NCBI GenBank assembly: GCA_963971425.1
Contig: OZ020517.1
Location: 15,838,904-15,902,903 of the forward strand
Direction of reading: 5' to 3'
Length of the DNA stretch: 64,000 bases
Origin: Bryoerythrophyllum caledonicum
Lineage: Eukaryota > Streptophyta > Bryopsida > Pottiales > Pottiaceae
Position 1 is the stretch's first letter. Each line of letters begins with the position of its first letter. Shown here piece after piece: positions 49,298-60,648 of this stretch. Made by a program: the position numbers and the translations under genes. Below the pieces are notes generated by a model. That model ran no database searches and was not told the origin of the DNA. It saw only the letters and a list, made by a program, of their open reading frames with translations.

Positions 49298-50600
49298 GTG
49301 CCGACATCGGCACCCCCTAGGACGCTCTTCCCATATCCTTTGAGAGGAGTCTCCAAGGCAGGACACATTGACACTCATCCAAAAGATCCTTGTTATCTGT
49401 AAAAATGAAATCTTTAGAGGGAGTGCCGACATCGGCAATCCATAAGAGGGCCTTTTTTATCTTCAAAAAGGGATCCTCTAAAGGGGATGCCGACATCGGC
49501 AACCCCCTAGAATTCATATCCACGCTCTAGAAATTTTTGAGAGAATTCCAAAATGATATTTAACTTTATCATCCAACACTTTAAGAACAAGTTATCTACG
49601 GATGAAGTAGTGAATTCCAAGACTTCATCCGTAGATAACTTATTCTTTGAGTGTTGGATGATGAAGTGTGATACCATTCTGGAATTCTCTCAAAATTTTC
49701 TAGAGTGTGAATGTAAATTCCAGAGGGTGCCGATATCGGCACTCCCTTTTGGAAGTTCCATTTAAAAGATTGGATAGGCCTTCTTGTAGAGTGCCGATGT
49801 CGGCACCCCCTTTAGAGGTTCTCATTTTAAACAAAAGAAGAGTCCTCTAGTGGAGTGCCGATGTCGGCACCCCCTTTGAGGTTCTCTTTTTAACAATAGA
49901 AAAGATCTTTTTGAGGGATGTTAAATTTTAGTGTCAAAATTCTTTTTGAAGGTTTCTTTTAATAAAAATGTAAGGGCGTCCTAGGGATGCCGATGTCGGC
50001 ACCTCCTTTAGAGGTCTCAATTTTCCTTTTCAAAAATATAAAAGATCCTCTAGAGGAGTGCCGTTGTTGACACCCCTCTAAAGATTGATTTTTTAAAATG
50101 AGAAAGCTCCTTTAGACGAGTGCCGATGTCGGCACTACCTTTGGAGGTTTTTTTTCTAAATATAGGAGGAGCCTTCTAGAAGAATGTCGATATTGGCATC
50201 CACTTTAGAGGTTCCATTTTTAAATATAAGAAGGATCCTGTAGAGGAGTGCCAATGTCGGCAATCCCATTGGAGGTTCTCTTTCTTAAAATATGAAGGGC
50301 CTTCTAGTGGAGTGCCAATGTCCGTACCTTCCCTACAGATTCTTTTTTAAAAACATAGGAAAGGTGTTTTAGAGGGTGTTAATGTCAGCATTCCATTTCT
50401 AGGTTTTTTTTCTAAACATGCGAATGATCCTCTAGTTTGATGCCGATGTCGGCATCCTCTTTAGATGGTTTTTTTTCATATGTAGGATGGATTCTCTTGT
50501 AGAGTGCCGATGTTTGCACTTCCTTTGGAGGTTTTTTTTAAAAAATATAGGAGAGATTCTATAGAAGGGTGTCGATGTTGGCACCTCCATAGTGGTTGGA
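49298..50600. repeat. C-type palindrome array (GTGCCGACATCGGCAC)
   Basis: About 15 copies of the 16-base palindrome or decayed forms recur every 62-70 bases (49298, 49425, 49487, 49728, 49792, 49857, 49988, 50121, 50251, 50442, 50505 and others). They are followed by CCCCTTTAGAGG-like and TCCTCTAG-like spacers. Orientation of the spacers flips around the foldback at 49525-49706. Further copies lie at about 51180 and 51271. Confidence 0.85.
49525..49706. repeat. Foldback at the centre of the C-type array
   Basis: Arms of about 85 bases (from CTCTAGAAATTTTTGAGAG to its complement ending TCTAGAG) surround the small loop GTAGTGAATTCCAAGA. ACTTCATCCGTAGATAACTT and its complement are perfect. Confidence 0.85.
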
Positions 50601-53386
50601 GCGTGCAAGGATTAGCTCGGAAATTATTTTTATGTCCAAAAAATATTCTTGAGAAGACCCTTGCTTATAAGGAACTTGTCATTGTTTTGGTCAAGTTCAA
50701 GCAAATGTTCTACCCTAGTATTTGAAATGAAATAACCACTTTTAGATATCTGCGTTGTTTTGAAGTAATGGGCATTTTTATTAAACTGAGAAGCTTTAAT
50801 AATTGGGCCTTCATCTAGGAGAAGCGTTTCCCAGGACAAGCAATGAATCCAATAATGTTTTCATCTTCAAAATGGCAGAGATAGAACTTGAGATCAGGGT
50901 TGATTTAATTAAGACTATGCAACTTGGAGATGACTTAGAGGATGCGCGGATGATGTTTAATCATGTCGAAAGTGTCAAGTCTTGGACCACTATGGTTGCC
51001 TAAGTGTACAACTCTATTTATTGTCTCGTGATGACAATTGCGGTTTTTGATATGTACTCTAGAATGTGGTATTTGAGCAAGTGTTTTGGAGATGATGCAA
51101 TGCGATTTCAAGTAGGCATGACAATTCAAATCCAAATCTTAAAGAATTGATGTCCGACATCAAGATTCAACAACGGGATGCCGACATCAATATTACTTTA
51201 GAGTAGAATCGGTTTCGGCATCCCGTTGTTAGTACTACACTATTCATTGCTAGAAGTCACTCTCAAAGGAGTGCCGACATCGGCACTTTCTTTTGGCGGT
51301 TGTCATACTTATCTAATTATACTACCTTATGCCGCTACTAGCTATATTTTGTAACCTAAGTTCTTCTATCAGTTCGCCATGCCAAACGTTGTACTAATCA
51401 TAATTATTCATCAAACGATCTATCGGAAGCTATTCAAACAGGTCAAGATGTTGTCATATATTTTGACGGAATTGGTGCACATCAAGTGGTTCCAACAGTC
51501 AGGCAAAAAATTATCATATGTATGTTGCGGCTATGGATGATATGGTCTGGGTATGCATACGGATTATTGCCTATTACCAATATCTGAAAGGTGAAAAAAC
51601 TAGGCAATGATCTTGGAAAGAATTAACTCACTCTTTGCATTGCCTATCGCATCATTCAACGCTCTGGAAATCATGCTGCACTCGCCAATATGCTCGGTGC
51701 AGAGGAGTTCTGTACCTGCAATCTTCACTTAGAAGGTGAGGAAATTTTTGTATCTCTAAAAAGAAAAATAGTTTCTTCTCCAGGATTAGAATTTGACTAG
51801 CATCACCCCAACAAAATAAGGGCATCACGCTTCATGATGAAGGCTTGTCGTATTGATCCAATGATTGTTGACCTAACAATTGAAGAGCGACCACAACACT
51901 CTACTTGCTCTTCTGAAGCAACTGAAGTACTTCCATCGGTGTCACCTACAATTTATTTCCCGATTCAACACGTCAAAGTTGTGCAAGAGATTGTCTGTGA
52001 TGAGAAGCAATGGCACATTGGAAGGCTTCCTAAGACATCCAGTAAAACATGTTTATTTCTATAGGCCGATATAAGGAAGTAGTGTGTGGGTAGGATTGTG
52101 CAGCACGGAAGAAGTACATCTGCCTCAACATACATGGGACTGATGGACAATTTCAAGAAATTGAGAATGAAAAGAATACAATTCTTCTTTTGCAACAACG
52201 ACATTCATTGTTGTGTTATGGACACACGACAAAGGTGGATCCAATCTAAGCTACATATCCCAGACTTCTGACCAGTTGAGATGGGAACAAACTAGAGCAT
52301 GATGGAGATATTTGCCCTCAAAAACGTCGAGTACCGTCGCTTTGAGCGTAAGGCATTGTCCCCTCAAAACTTATATTGTGTCACTTCAATTCTACATAAA
52401 AGGCGGTAAGACTAAAAGGGCCACTTCCACCGTTTGTACTAGTTCTTGTCCATCACTCGTGAGTCTATACTTCGTAAAAATGACGGGATAGAGGGAGACT
52501 GAGATTGGAGATTTACACTTCCCTTGCAAGTATATAGTAGTCAAGTTTAATATCTCACTCTTCTAATGTCCCCCTCCAAGACTCTTTCTAATTTTTCCAG
52601 TTCCAAAAACTACATTCTGGGGTTGCAAATTGTCCCTAAACTATCCTTCATATCTCCCCACTTTTCTCCCTTATCTTTGGTTCTAACCACTTACTATTTC
52701 TCCTCTACCAATAGTTTCATACTTTAAATCATTTGCTCTCCCTTGCACTAGCTTTACCGCCAATACACCTTTTAAATCTCCCAAATTTATCGTGCCCCGG
52801 GTCATCATCCACCAAATTGAATCGTCTATCTCCTAATCGTCTACCTCTAAACCACTAATCCTAACTCTAAATCTTTGTTCTACAGTACCCTAAATTCAAC
52901 CAATATTTTTAGGTGTCCCACTCTCACTGTCCCCTACGCTCCATCTCTAAAACTTTCCAAACTATACTTGCCATCTCCTTAAATCGCACTATTCCCACCC
53001 CCTCCGATCCCCAAATTCCTAGAACCACTACCACTCTCCAAATTCTAAAACCTTCCTCCCCCTACTTCGTCCTCTCTCCCTCCCCTCTCTCCCTCTCACT
53101 GTCTTTTTATATATTCTAAATCATGCTCCAAAGCTTTATAACCTCAGAAATTCTATCTTCCCTTCATTGTAGAATCCTAGACTCCACGGTTATAAGTCCA
53201 TTTTAAAATTAAAAAATCAACAATATTGTCATTTTTAGATCCTTCTTGCATACAATTTCTCCACCCTTCCCCACGGTAATAGGCCCATTGATGTAATGCA
53301 TTTAATCAATGTCATTCTAAAAAAACCTTAAAACTTTTACTTTTTTATGCCCCTTTCAAATTAAGAACTCAATTTTTGCCAACAAG
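50601..53386. other. Element C right part, no gene supported
   Basis: AT-rich, with short frames (50803-51003, 51834-52064) that have no motif. 52560-53110 is C/T-rich low-complexity sequence. Confidence 0.45.
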
Positions 53387-53442
53387 GCTCGCAATCCTAG
53401 GCTCGCAGCTCGCGGCTCGCAAAATTACGCACGCAAAATAGC

Positions 53443-54540
53443 TTGGTCCTTTAAGACAACCTCGTGAAAATTTCGAACCTCCTGAACGTTGATGTTGCCG
53501 AGAAGAAAGCGGAAGAGACCTACGTTCCCCAGTTTCGTAGAATGAGGGAGAAGTGGATTGAGCTTGGTCGCGTTGACAAGCTTCAAGACCATGCTGCCTG
53601 GAAGGTACTTTTAGTGCTCACTTGTTTGTTCATGCTAATCGTGTTGTGTGGCTTCAGTGTATCTGACCGTCGGCTGGCAGCCGACGGCCTTAGATGTATT
53701 GGAACCTGACTCTATTCATCGTGATTGTTGCAGGATTTTTGCGAGAATCACCTCACTGTGAATATGAGTAAGGCTAAAGACGTGGAGATCTAAAAGCTAC
53801 CCCTTGTTTTCGTTCCTGATGATCTCTACAACAAGTGGCAAGTGGTTTTCACGGCTGGGCAGATGGATCAATTAATTGGGGAGAACGGTCAACCTCCTCT
53901 TCAGATTCCACGAATGCCGCAGCGGGACATCACGCACACGGACCTTTCGTACCTCGTCAACCTGCGTGATGAGGACTCCATGAAGCTGGCTGAGGCGATT
54001 CTGGATAAGAAGGTGTATATTATGGTGAACGCAGGAAAGGAGAAGGGGGCTATTGGTGTGTCGATGAAGTCGTGGGTAAAGGATGTAAAGATGAACTACA
54101 TCATCAAGAACGAATTGATGCTGAAGTACCGCGATTATCCACTAAAGAAGCCTAGAGAGTCCGCATATGTCCGATGGGCGTATGAGCAGTTTACGATGTT
54201 TGCCGCTGAGAAGGGTATCAACGATGAAACCCTTGATAATATCCGACGCGAATTGGAGCAGTCTGATGCTGGCTCAACATTCTTGAAGGGGAGGAACAAC
54301 GGGATTACTCCAACGACCAACGAGACGCCTCATGAAGAAGTACGCCGTTCTTTGTAATGAGGATCTGGCTGATGAGTTTGCTATTCGCTTTGATGTTCGT
54401 GTTGCGAAGGGGCTTGTCGAACTAGTGAAGAAAATCGACGACAAAGGAGACGTTGTCATGTAGAGAGGGGAGCGCTTTGAGAATTCACGGGGAATTTGGC
54501 TGCAACCGGAATAGATGGCAGGAGAGTCCAGTCGTGTCTT
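53443..54540 (+). pseudogene. Element B ParB-like gene, middle exons
   Basis: The frame resumes after element C as NLVKISNLLNVDVAEKKAEE and ends at 53604. Intron 53605-53733 holds a full palindrome at 53668. The next exon reads DFCENHLTVNMSKAKDVEI and, from 53842, MDQLIGENGQPPLQIPRMPQ to EEVRRSL (stop 54357). Just before that stop the frame shifts to KKYAVLCNEDLADEFAIRFD, RVAKGLVELVKKIDDKG, RGERFENSRGIWLQPE. The intron is at the same place and phase as A's 30464-30690 intron. Stops and frame breaks mark decay. Confidence 0.65.
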
Positions 54541-56744
54541 CAATTCTTCAAATCTTCATATCTTCATCTCTTCGACTCTTCAAACAGCTCTCCGTTGGCC
54601 TATCCTGTGGTGGCTCTAAACGGGTTAAGGGTAAAGGTAAGGTGATAAGAACCCACGGCCTCGAACGGGTAAAACGGGACGGCCAGACTACAAGCTGAAA
54701 CCGTCCGAAAGATTGGCTCCTAAAATTCAAATCCACGGTGACCAGCAATCGCGCCTCACCGGTGGGAACAACATAAATACGACCGTGTGGGTGATCAATC
54801 CCACTTCGCCGCAACAAAATTTACGAAGCAGAATTGAAAAGAACTAGCCTCCAAATCCGGCTGGGAATAACAAAAAAAAGACAACGAGCCTCCAAATCCT
54901 GCTAGGAATAACAAGCCACAAGCCACAACACACAAGTCTTCATGTCTTCTTACCTTCAAGTCTTCAAGTCTTCAAGTGTTCAAAAACACTAAGAAACTCA
55001 AAAGAAGTGTTCAAAAACACAATGGAAAAATTTCCATCAAGGCTGTAACCTTCAAACAAGTGCCACAGATGACTCATAACTCCAACTACTAAGTTTAATA
55101 ACTTTCTGGAAAGCTAACACAAATAACTAACACTCCTCCAAATTTCAAATCATTCTAAACTACTGTCCGAAAGTTATGTGAGTTCAAAGTTCTGCCCTTC
55201 TAGAAATTCAATCGCTCATAACTTCTTCTTCAAAGCTCCAAATTTTAATTGTAATAGCTTTTTGGAGAGCTATAACAATGGTGCACACACCTTTCAAATC
55301 TCAAACCATTCTAAACTACTGTCCATAAATTATGGCTTGTTGAAACCTCTGCCCTCTCAATGGATGGCCTCGGGTCTTTACAATTTCAAACCTTCATAAC
55401 TTTTGCAATTCAACTCTAATCAACTTGAATGATAAGTTTATGCAAAGCTAAACAAAAGTTCTATAACTCCTGAAATTTTCAAAGAAAGACGCAAAAACTA
55501 CAAATTTTGGTGGCCGCCCGAATCTCTGCTCCTCTTCGTTGGGTGGCAGCAGACCCTCCTCCACTCACACGCTTGTAACTTTTTGCCCACAACTCCAAAT
55601 CAAGCGAAATTAATCTCTCTGGAAGCGTATCTCAAAGAGAAAGAAACCCTCAAAATTTCATTGAAAATAATTGTTTACAACCAGAGTTCTCGCCCATCAA
55701 ACTCTCGGCTCTCTACACACACACACCCTTTTCTCTCAAAGCACACTAACTCTTTTTTCCCCCAAAACCCGACTAGGAGGGAGAGAGAAGATGCCTACCT
55801 ACCCTCTAGACCCCTAAGGTGGATAAGATCAGCCCATGTGCATATCACATGGGCCTCAAGACACCCATTGGCTCTAGGAAAACTCAAAAGATAAGTATCT
55901 ACTTATCTTAAAAGGCCAACAAACCTTTAGAGTTCTAGCTAGGAGGTCAACTACTTTCTATCTACCATCTTTTAACTTCTAACATTCAAATAAAACACAA
56001 AACACAAAAATTTAGTACAAAGCTTCAATCCAAAACAAGTAGAGGTAAAAACTAAAGTCAAAGAACAGTGCTACTCCATCTGCAAGAACTTGAGGATGCG
56101 CTTGATAGTACTTGCGATGTAATCTGCAAGTTGAGTCTTTGTCAAACGTTTCACTGGCCCTTCTAACCAACGATGGTGGCCAGTGCTTAGCTCGATTGGC
56201 CTAGGTATACAGAAATAATGGTCTTCGTTCAGGCCCTCGAAACTGCCTTCAAATGTCACTTCACGGGTGCCCGGTTCAACACATCCAGTTTGAAGTAAGA
56301 TTACTAAAACACGCGCGTCCTTTTGGAGATTACCATGCCAACGCTGCTCAACACGAGGCTGCTTTAGCGGACGAGAAGACCCAGCTTCATCTTGCGGGTG
56401 AAATGGCAATGGTGTAGAAATCGCCGGCTGGGATGGTTGAATTGGCAACTGAGACAAGGAAAGCTGTAAATCTACCTCCGGTTCAAACTCTAGATCTTGT
56501 GACTCCATAAAAACCCTCCAGTTCGACATATTAGTTCGAACTTCAAATCCAAACACAAACTCTAAGAATGTAAAGGAATACTTCAAATTGGTGAATATTA
56601 TTTACGGCTTTCGCCTTTTAAACAATTCCATGAGCAATAAGCGTCACCTTAAAGCTACTGGAAGCGTCACCAATAAGTTTCGTCCTCCTAATCAAAGATC
56701 TTTCCAAAAAGGTAAACAAGTAAATATTTTATACACTGAAAATA
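54541..56744. other. Probable insert or long intron in B, one minus-strand ORF
   Basis: Sequence style changes: repeated CTTCAAGTCTTC runs and AACTTTCTGGAAAGCTAAC / CATTCTAAACTACTGTCC blocks that recur. I see no clear terminal repeats. The only sizeable frame is 56071-56586 on the minus strand. The right end meets an acceptor (TTTACATCAG) at about 56756. Confidence 0.4.
56071..56586 (-). CDS. Unrecognised 171-codon ORF
   Basis: Reads FMESQDLEFEPEVDLQLSLS, a Pro/Ser-rich spacer, then a compact region EQRWHGNLQKDARVLVILLQ .. PIELSTGHHRWLEGPVKRLT ending in a helix (YIASTIKRILKFLQ). I do not recognise the family. It lies opposite the host element's genes within the insert-like stretch. Confidence 0.35.
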   Translation of the reverse strand: MKYSFTFLEFVFGFEVRTNMSNWRVFMESQDLEFEPEVDLQLSLSQLPIQPSQPAISTPLPFHPQDEAGSSRPLKQPRVEQRWHGNLQKDARVLVILLQTGCVEPGTREVTFEGSFEGLNEDHYFCIPRPIELSTGHHRWLEGPVKRLTKTQLADYIASTIKRILKFLQME

Positions 56745-56756
56745 TTTACATCAGGA

Positions 56757-58344
56757 CAACGTGCAACTTGAGAAGGGAGCTCGTGAGATATTCGTTGTAT
56801 TTGGATTCGACGAAGCCGGGGAATCGATCTTTATTGGCAGAGACGGGCTCAAAGTAGTTGTGCAGAGGGTGCTACGAGTGAGTGATGATGAACAGTCTGA
56901 GATTTTCGCTCCTACAATTCTTATTATCGACGACAACTCCAGTTTCCAAATCGAGTCGGAATGTCGCAGTTCGACAAGAGTATGTGCCGTCCACACAATT
57001 CGCTACCTCCCTGACAGTAGCCGGAAGTTCAAGGTGTCGGCCATGCACAACAGACCTCTGGCTAACGTCGGAATCCTCTACAACAAACCGAGTGATGAGC
57101 GTGAAAGATTCAGCCAGTTCAAGAAGGTGACGGGACTGACGAAGCCTCTTAATCATGTCTATGACGACGCTGCTTCGCCCTTGATCGAGAGCTGGTGTGG
57201 AGATGTGTGCAATCCATGCATGGGTTTGCTCACCGCAATATTGAATCCCACCTTAGCGGTGAAGGAATCAAACCTGACTGTCTTCAATGCCTGGGGTGGT
57301 GGGAATGTCACAACCTTGGCCTTGGTTGGTTTCCTTAACTCTTGTCGTACTTGCTCTTTTTTTTTGTCCTGCATTTACCGATTCATGTCATTGCATCTCG
57401 TCGGCTGGCAGCCAATAGTTTTTTGCAGCGAGTTTCTGACTTATCTTCTCGTATCTTTTCTCAGCGGGCGAAAGCAACTGTGATTGATTTTGTGCGCGAG
57501 GAAGCTGACATTGCTATCGCGAAGGAGCGCGTTAAGAACATGTCGTTTCTCCCGCAGCCGTCTGGTGTTCCTAATCGAATCACCTGGCCTCAGCCGTCGG
57601 ATTCGACATTTGGGGTTACCTAGCTTGGAGAGAATTCTGCGCCACCGCCAAAGGTTGTGGAAGACGATGAATTTTCTCGTGTTGCTCGGAAGGTTGTGGA
57701 TGAGTTTGTGGTTCAATCTACCCAAGCATCCATGTCACGGAATTCGTTGGATGTGTATGATTTATCGGACGACCACACTTCTGATCGTGATGTCGGGTTA
57801 AATGAAGAGAAGACCAGTCTTGACCATCTGATTACCCATATCGTCGAAGGACCTCAGTCAACCATGCCAGTTGTGTTGCCTACAATAGTGGAAGAGGCGA
57901 TGCCTTCCGGGTCTGTGGTCATCAATTTGGCCGAGCAACCGCAAGTCGAAATAGTTGTCCGGACTGGCCTCACATCTGTAGCGGGTACTAATGCAAAGAC
58001 TGTCCATCCTCCGAATCTCGCAAAGGACCTTGCTGCCCGAAGATCGATTACTCGAGATTCTCGAGTTGTCCCGCCGGGACCTAAGGATGAAGTTCCCGTA
58101 ATTTCAACAGGTACTGACGTCCTTCTTGGAAGCCCTAAAGCAAAGAAGGCAAAGACTTCCAACAAAATTTCAGGGAAGAAGCGGGCGACGTCTCCATCGG
58201 CAAAGACGAAGGGTTCTGCTGCAAAGCGCGGTTCAAGAAGCAATTCTTCTTCCAGACCGAACACCCCAATGACCCCCGATGGCGAAGATCTCCCAAACGA
58301 GTCCATGTCTCCTGTCGTGGATCGCGCAGGCAATCCATCTGGAG
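56757..58344 (+). pseudogene. Element B ParB-like gene, 3' exons (alpha/beta region and basic tail)
   Basis: After acceptor TTTACATCAG the frame reads VQLEKGAREIFVVFGFDEAG, IDDNSSFQIESECRSS, and KESNLTVFNAWGGGNVTTLA, matching A's LPAWLFICGNEQSHLQVTAF region. An intron from about 57330 to 57428 holds a palindrome (57399). The next exon starts RVSDLSSRIFSQRAKATVID. It has one in-frame TAG and ends in a basic tail (KAKKAKTSNKISGKKRATSP) with donor GTTAGTG at 58345, the same donor sequence as in A. Confidence 0.6.
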
Positions 58345-58580
58345 GTTAGTGTTACAATTAGCTTACTGTAGGTTCAGAATTTAGTGACCTAGCGTGCAAC
58401 TAATTTTCTGAAATATTTATAAATCCATCATGATTCTGTGCTGGAGTACACTGCTAATTTTATGTTTGATTTTCTGAATTATTCTCTAACCTTGTCTAAT
58501 CTTCTGAGTCGGTTTATCGGCTGGCAGCCGACCAGGGATCTAATGTCCTTTAATGGTCTTTCTTTAAATCAACTTATCAG

Positions 58581-59498
58581 AGGACTAGTACTCCTGTACT
58601 TGTTGCTTCTGATGCAGTGGAGCAGGTTGGTGCAGATCGAGAATCCGAAGCATTTGAGCACATGGTTCAGGTGGGTTTGACACCCCTTAAAGATTACTTC
58701 CTTGTACTTGAATTGAATGGTTTGGTTCTCACGCATGGCGCTGACCGTGTTACAAAGTTCCGGCCTCACACCCAATAATTTCTCAAGTATTGTGTTGATA
58801 ATTTTACTGTCGTGATTTGGAGTTCTGAAAGTCCGGCTGGAGTGGGGACTCTTCTTAACGACCTGCAAGATCAGTTCAAATTCATTCTTCAAAGAATCAA
58901 ACATGTCTTCGATAATACCCTTTGCGACGTAGCTCGGTATTCTATCAATGACAAGAAGTTCTACCTCAAGAGGCTATCAACGTTATTTCTTAGTTATGGG
59001 GATTTGATAGGGAAAGGAGCCAATAGCGCCAACACCCTCTTGATTGACGTTCATCCGTACTCGAACGTCAAGAATTCTCCATAAAACGCCATTCATCCCA
59101 TACCCTACACTCTCACTTCAACTGAGACTGCCAAACAGAGTAGGCAAGCCCTCTCAGTGATAACTTCCTTTCCGAGTGCGATGAAGGAAGTGGGCTGGAC
59201 TGTACCCTTGTACACCTCAACTGTGGACCACCTTATCTTGGTGAAGAAGTTCGCCTTGCCCTTTCAAAGTGACAAGCCTCGTCGTCCTCGTCCTCAAGTT
59301 GCGAATCCGGAGTTGAATGATGGGCTCTCAGTGAGTGTGGACACGGTCTTGCCTGATGCTGCCGTCGTCGAGTCTGATGTGCCTCTCGGCCGTAGGGTGA
59401 CCTTTCTTGAACCTAAGCCTGTCGACCCTTATAAGACTCGGCTGGTAGCCGTCCCGGGGAACCCTCGATTGCTTCCTGGAGAATCCGAGTGGAAGTAG
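58581..59498 (+). pseudogene. FCP1/NIF-like unit 1 of element B
   Basis: Starts after acceptor ACTTATCAG, in phase 0. The HAD-like order is DYFLVLELNGLVLTHG (motif I, first Asp now Glu), FLKYCVDNFTVVIWSSES (motif II), LYLKRLSTLFLS-type linker (FYLKRLSTLF), and ANTLLIDVHPYSNVKNSP (DD-region, one Asp left). There is a long C-terminal tail to TAG 59498. Two in-frame stops are visible. Catalytic residues are lost, so it is a pseudo-phosphatase even if expressed. Confidence 0.65.
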
Positions 59499-59766
59499 TT
59501 TGTTTGGTCCTTTCCAAGCGAGAAGCGTCCAAGGTCACTTCCAAGTAGACGTTAGATTAATCCGTCGGCTACCAGCCGACGCTTAAATTCATTACATTTC
59601 TTTTCATGACATTCGTCATGACTATGGAATTATATTTTTTGTTCGCACATTGATATTCTCTTTGTGTGAATGTTTACCCCTAATAAACATCGATTGTAAT
59701 TATTTCAACTTCCTATGCACTTGATGGGTTCTTAATTAGTGCATCGTCATCCATTCATTTCTTCAG

Positions 59767-60480
59767 GTTGACTCTGGAGTTGGCGACGCAAGTGAGTGGT
59801 CTTTATCGCTCCGCGCCGGACCATCCGAGAAGGTCAATACGTACTTCCTTGTCTAATCCTTGAACGGTCTCTTAATGGCGCAAGGTGTTGGAGCCGACAG
59901 GAAATGACATACCATCTTTCGGCCGATGCTGAAAGAGTTTCTCGAGTTCTGTGTTTCCAACTTCACTATGGCAGTTTGGAGTGACCAATCCAGCTCTTTT
60001 CTGAAATTACAAATGATAGCTCTCGAGGGACAGTGTGGCATCGTTAGAGAAATTAGACATCGTTTCCACAACAGTTTCTGCGACACAGCGACGACATCGT
60101 TCAACGGTCGGACTCTACATATTCGAAGGCTTTCTACTCTGTTTTTGCATCCGTCCGGCCTGTTAGGCACTAGAGCGAATAGCCTAAACACTCTTCTTCT
60201 CGACTGCTGTCGTTTTGCTAATGTCCGGAACAGTCCCCTCAATGTCACGCATCCCCTGACGTTCGATCCGACTTCAAAGGAGACCGTGAAGAATGTCGTT
60301 CTTCCTACTGTTGTTCTGTTCCTTTCCGGTTTGGTTTCATCGGGATTGCCTGTTCCTGAGTATGTTCGTGAGAATATCGATTCGACCGGATATTCTCGAC
60401 TCTGGCCCGATGACCCAAAGTGGGCGGAATACGTCGAAGCTTATCCCAGCTCGATGCGTCTAAGTATTTCTTCCTCTTAG
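59767..60480 (+). pseudogene. FCP1/NIF-like unit 2 of element B
   Basis: Begins in phase 0 after TTCTTCAG, with a palindrome in the gap before it (59563). NTYFLV.SLNGLLMAQG is motif I with the Asp missing, FLEFCVSNFTMAVWSDQS is motif II, and SLNTLLLDCCRFANVRNSP the late motif. It ends with YPSSMRLSISSS and stop. Two early in-frame stops. Confidence 0.6.
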
Positions 60481-60648
60481 GATTGTAGCGTCGGCTGGCA
60501 GCCAACGCCCTCGAATGTTCATTTTGTCAGACCTTTTTTGACTTGCTGTAAATACAATTTTTTTATAATAATACTCTTTTGTTTTTTGAACAATTATTTG
60601 TGATTAGTGCGTCACTGAATCTATGCATGTTTGCTTTATTGACTTCAG

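Larger units (their letters stand above)
46894..53442. mobile_element. Element C: TIR element inserted in B's ParB-like gene
   Basis: About 55-base imperfect inverted repeats begin GCTATTTTGCGTGC and carry GCGAGCC motifs (46894-46948, 53387-53442). The B coding frame is on both sides. I see no clean target duplication. Inside are two decayed BTB/POZ-like segments, a palindrome array and long AT-rich stretches. The TIRs differ from those of A and B, so it is another class. No transposase is recognised. Confidence 0.65.

Noticed and set aside
49298-50600. CRISPR-like array of regularly spaced palindromic repeats
   Set aside because: Repeats are 16 bases with similar, not unique, spacers; there are no cas genes and the DNA is eukaryotic with introns. 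The array is transposon-internal.
46894-53442. Element C as a third member of the A/B family
   Set aside because: Its ends do not start AAC, are twice as long, have no visible 4-bp duplication, and it lacks the transposase-like, ParB-like and FCP1-like genes.
54541-56744. LTR retroelement fragment
   Set aside because: Repetitive style suggested it, but I found no paired long direct repeats, primer site or reverse-transcriptase motif.
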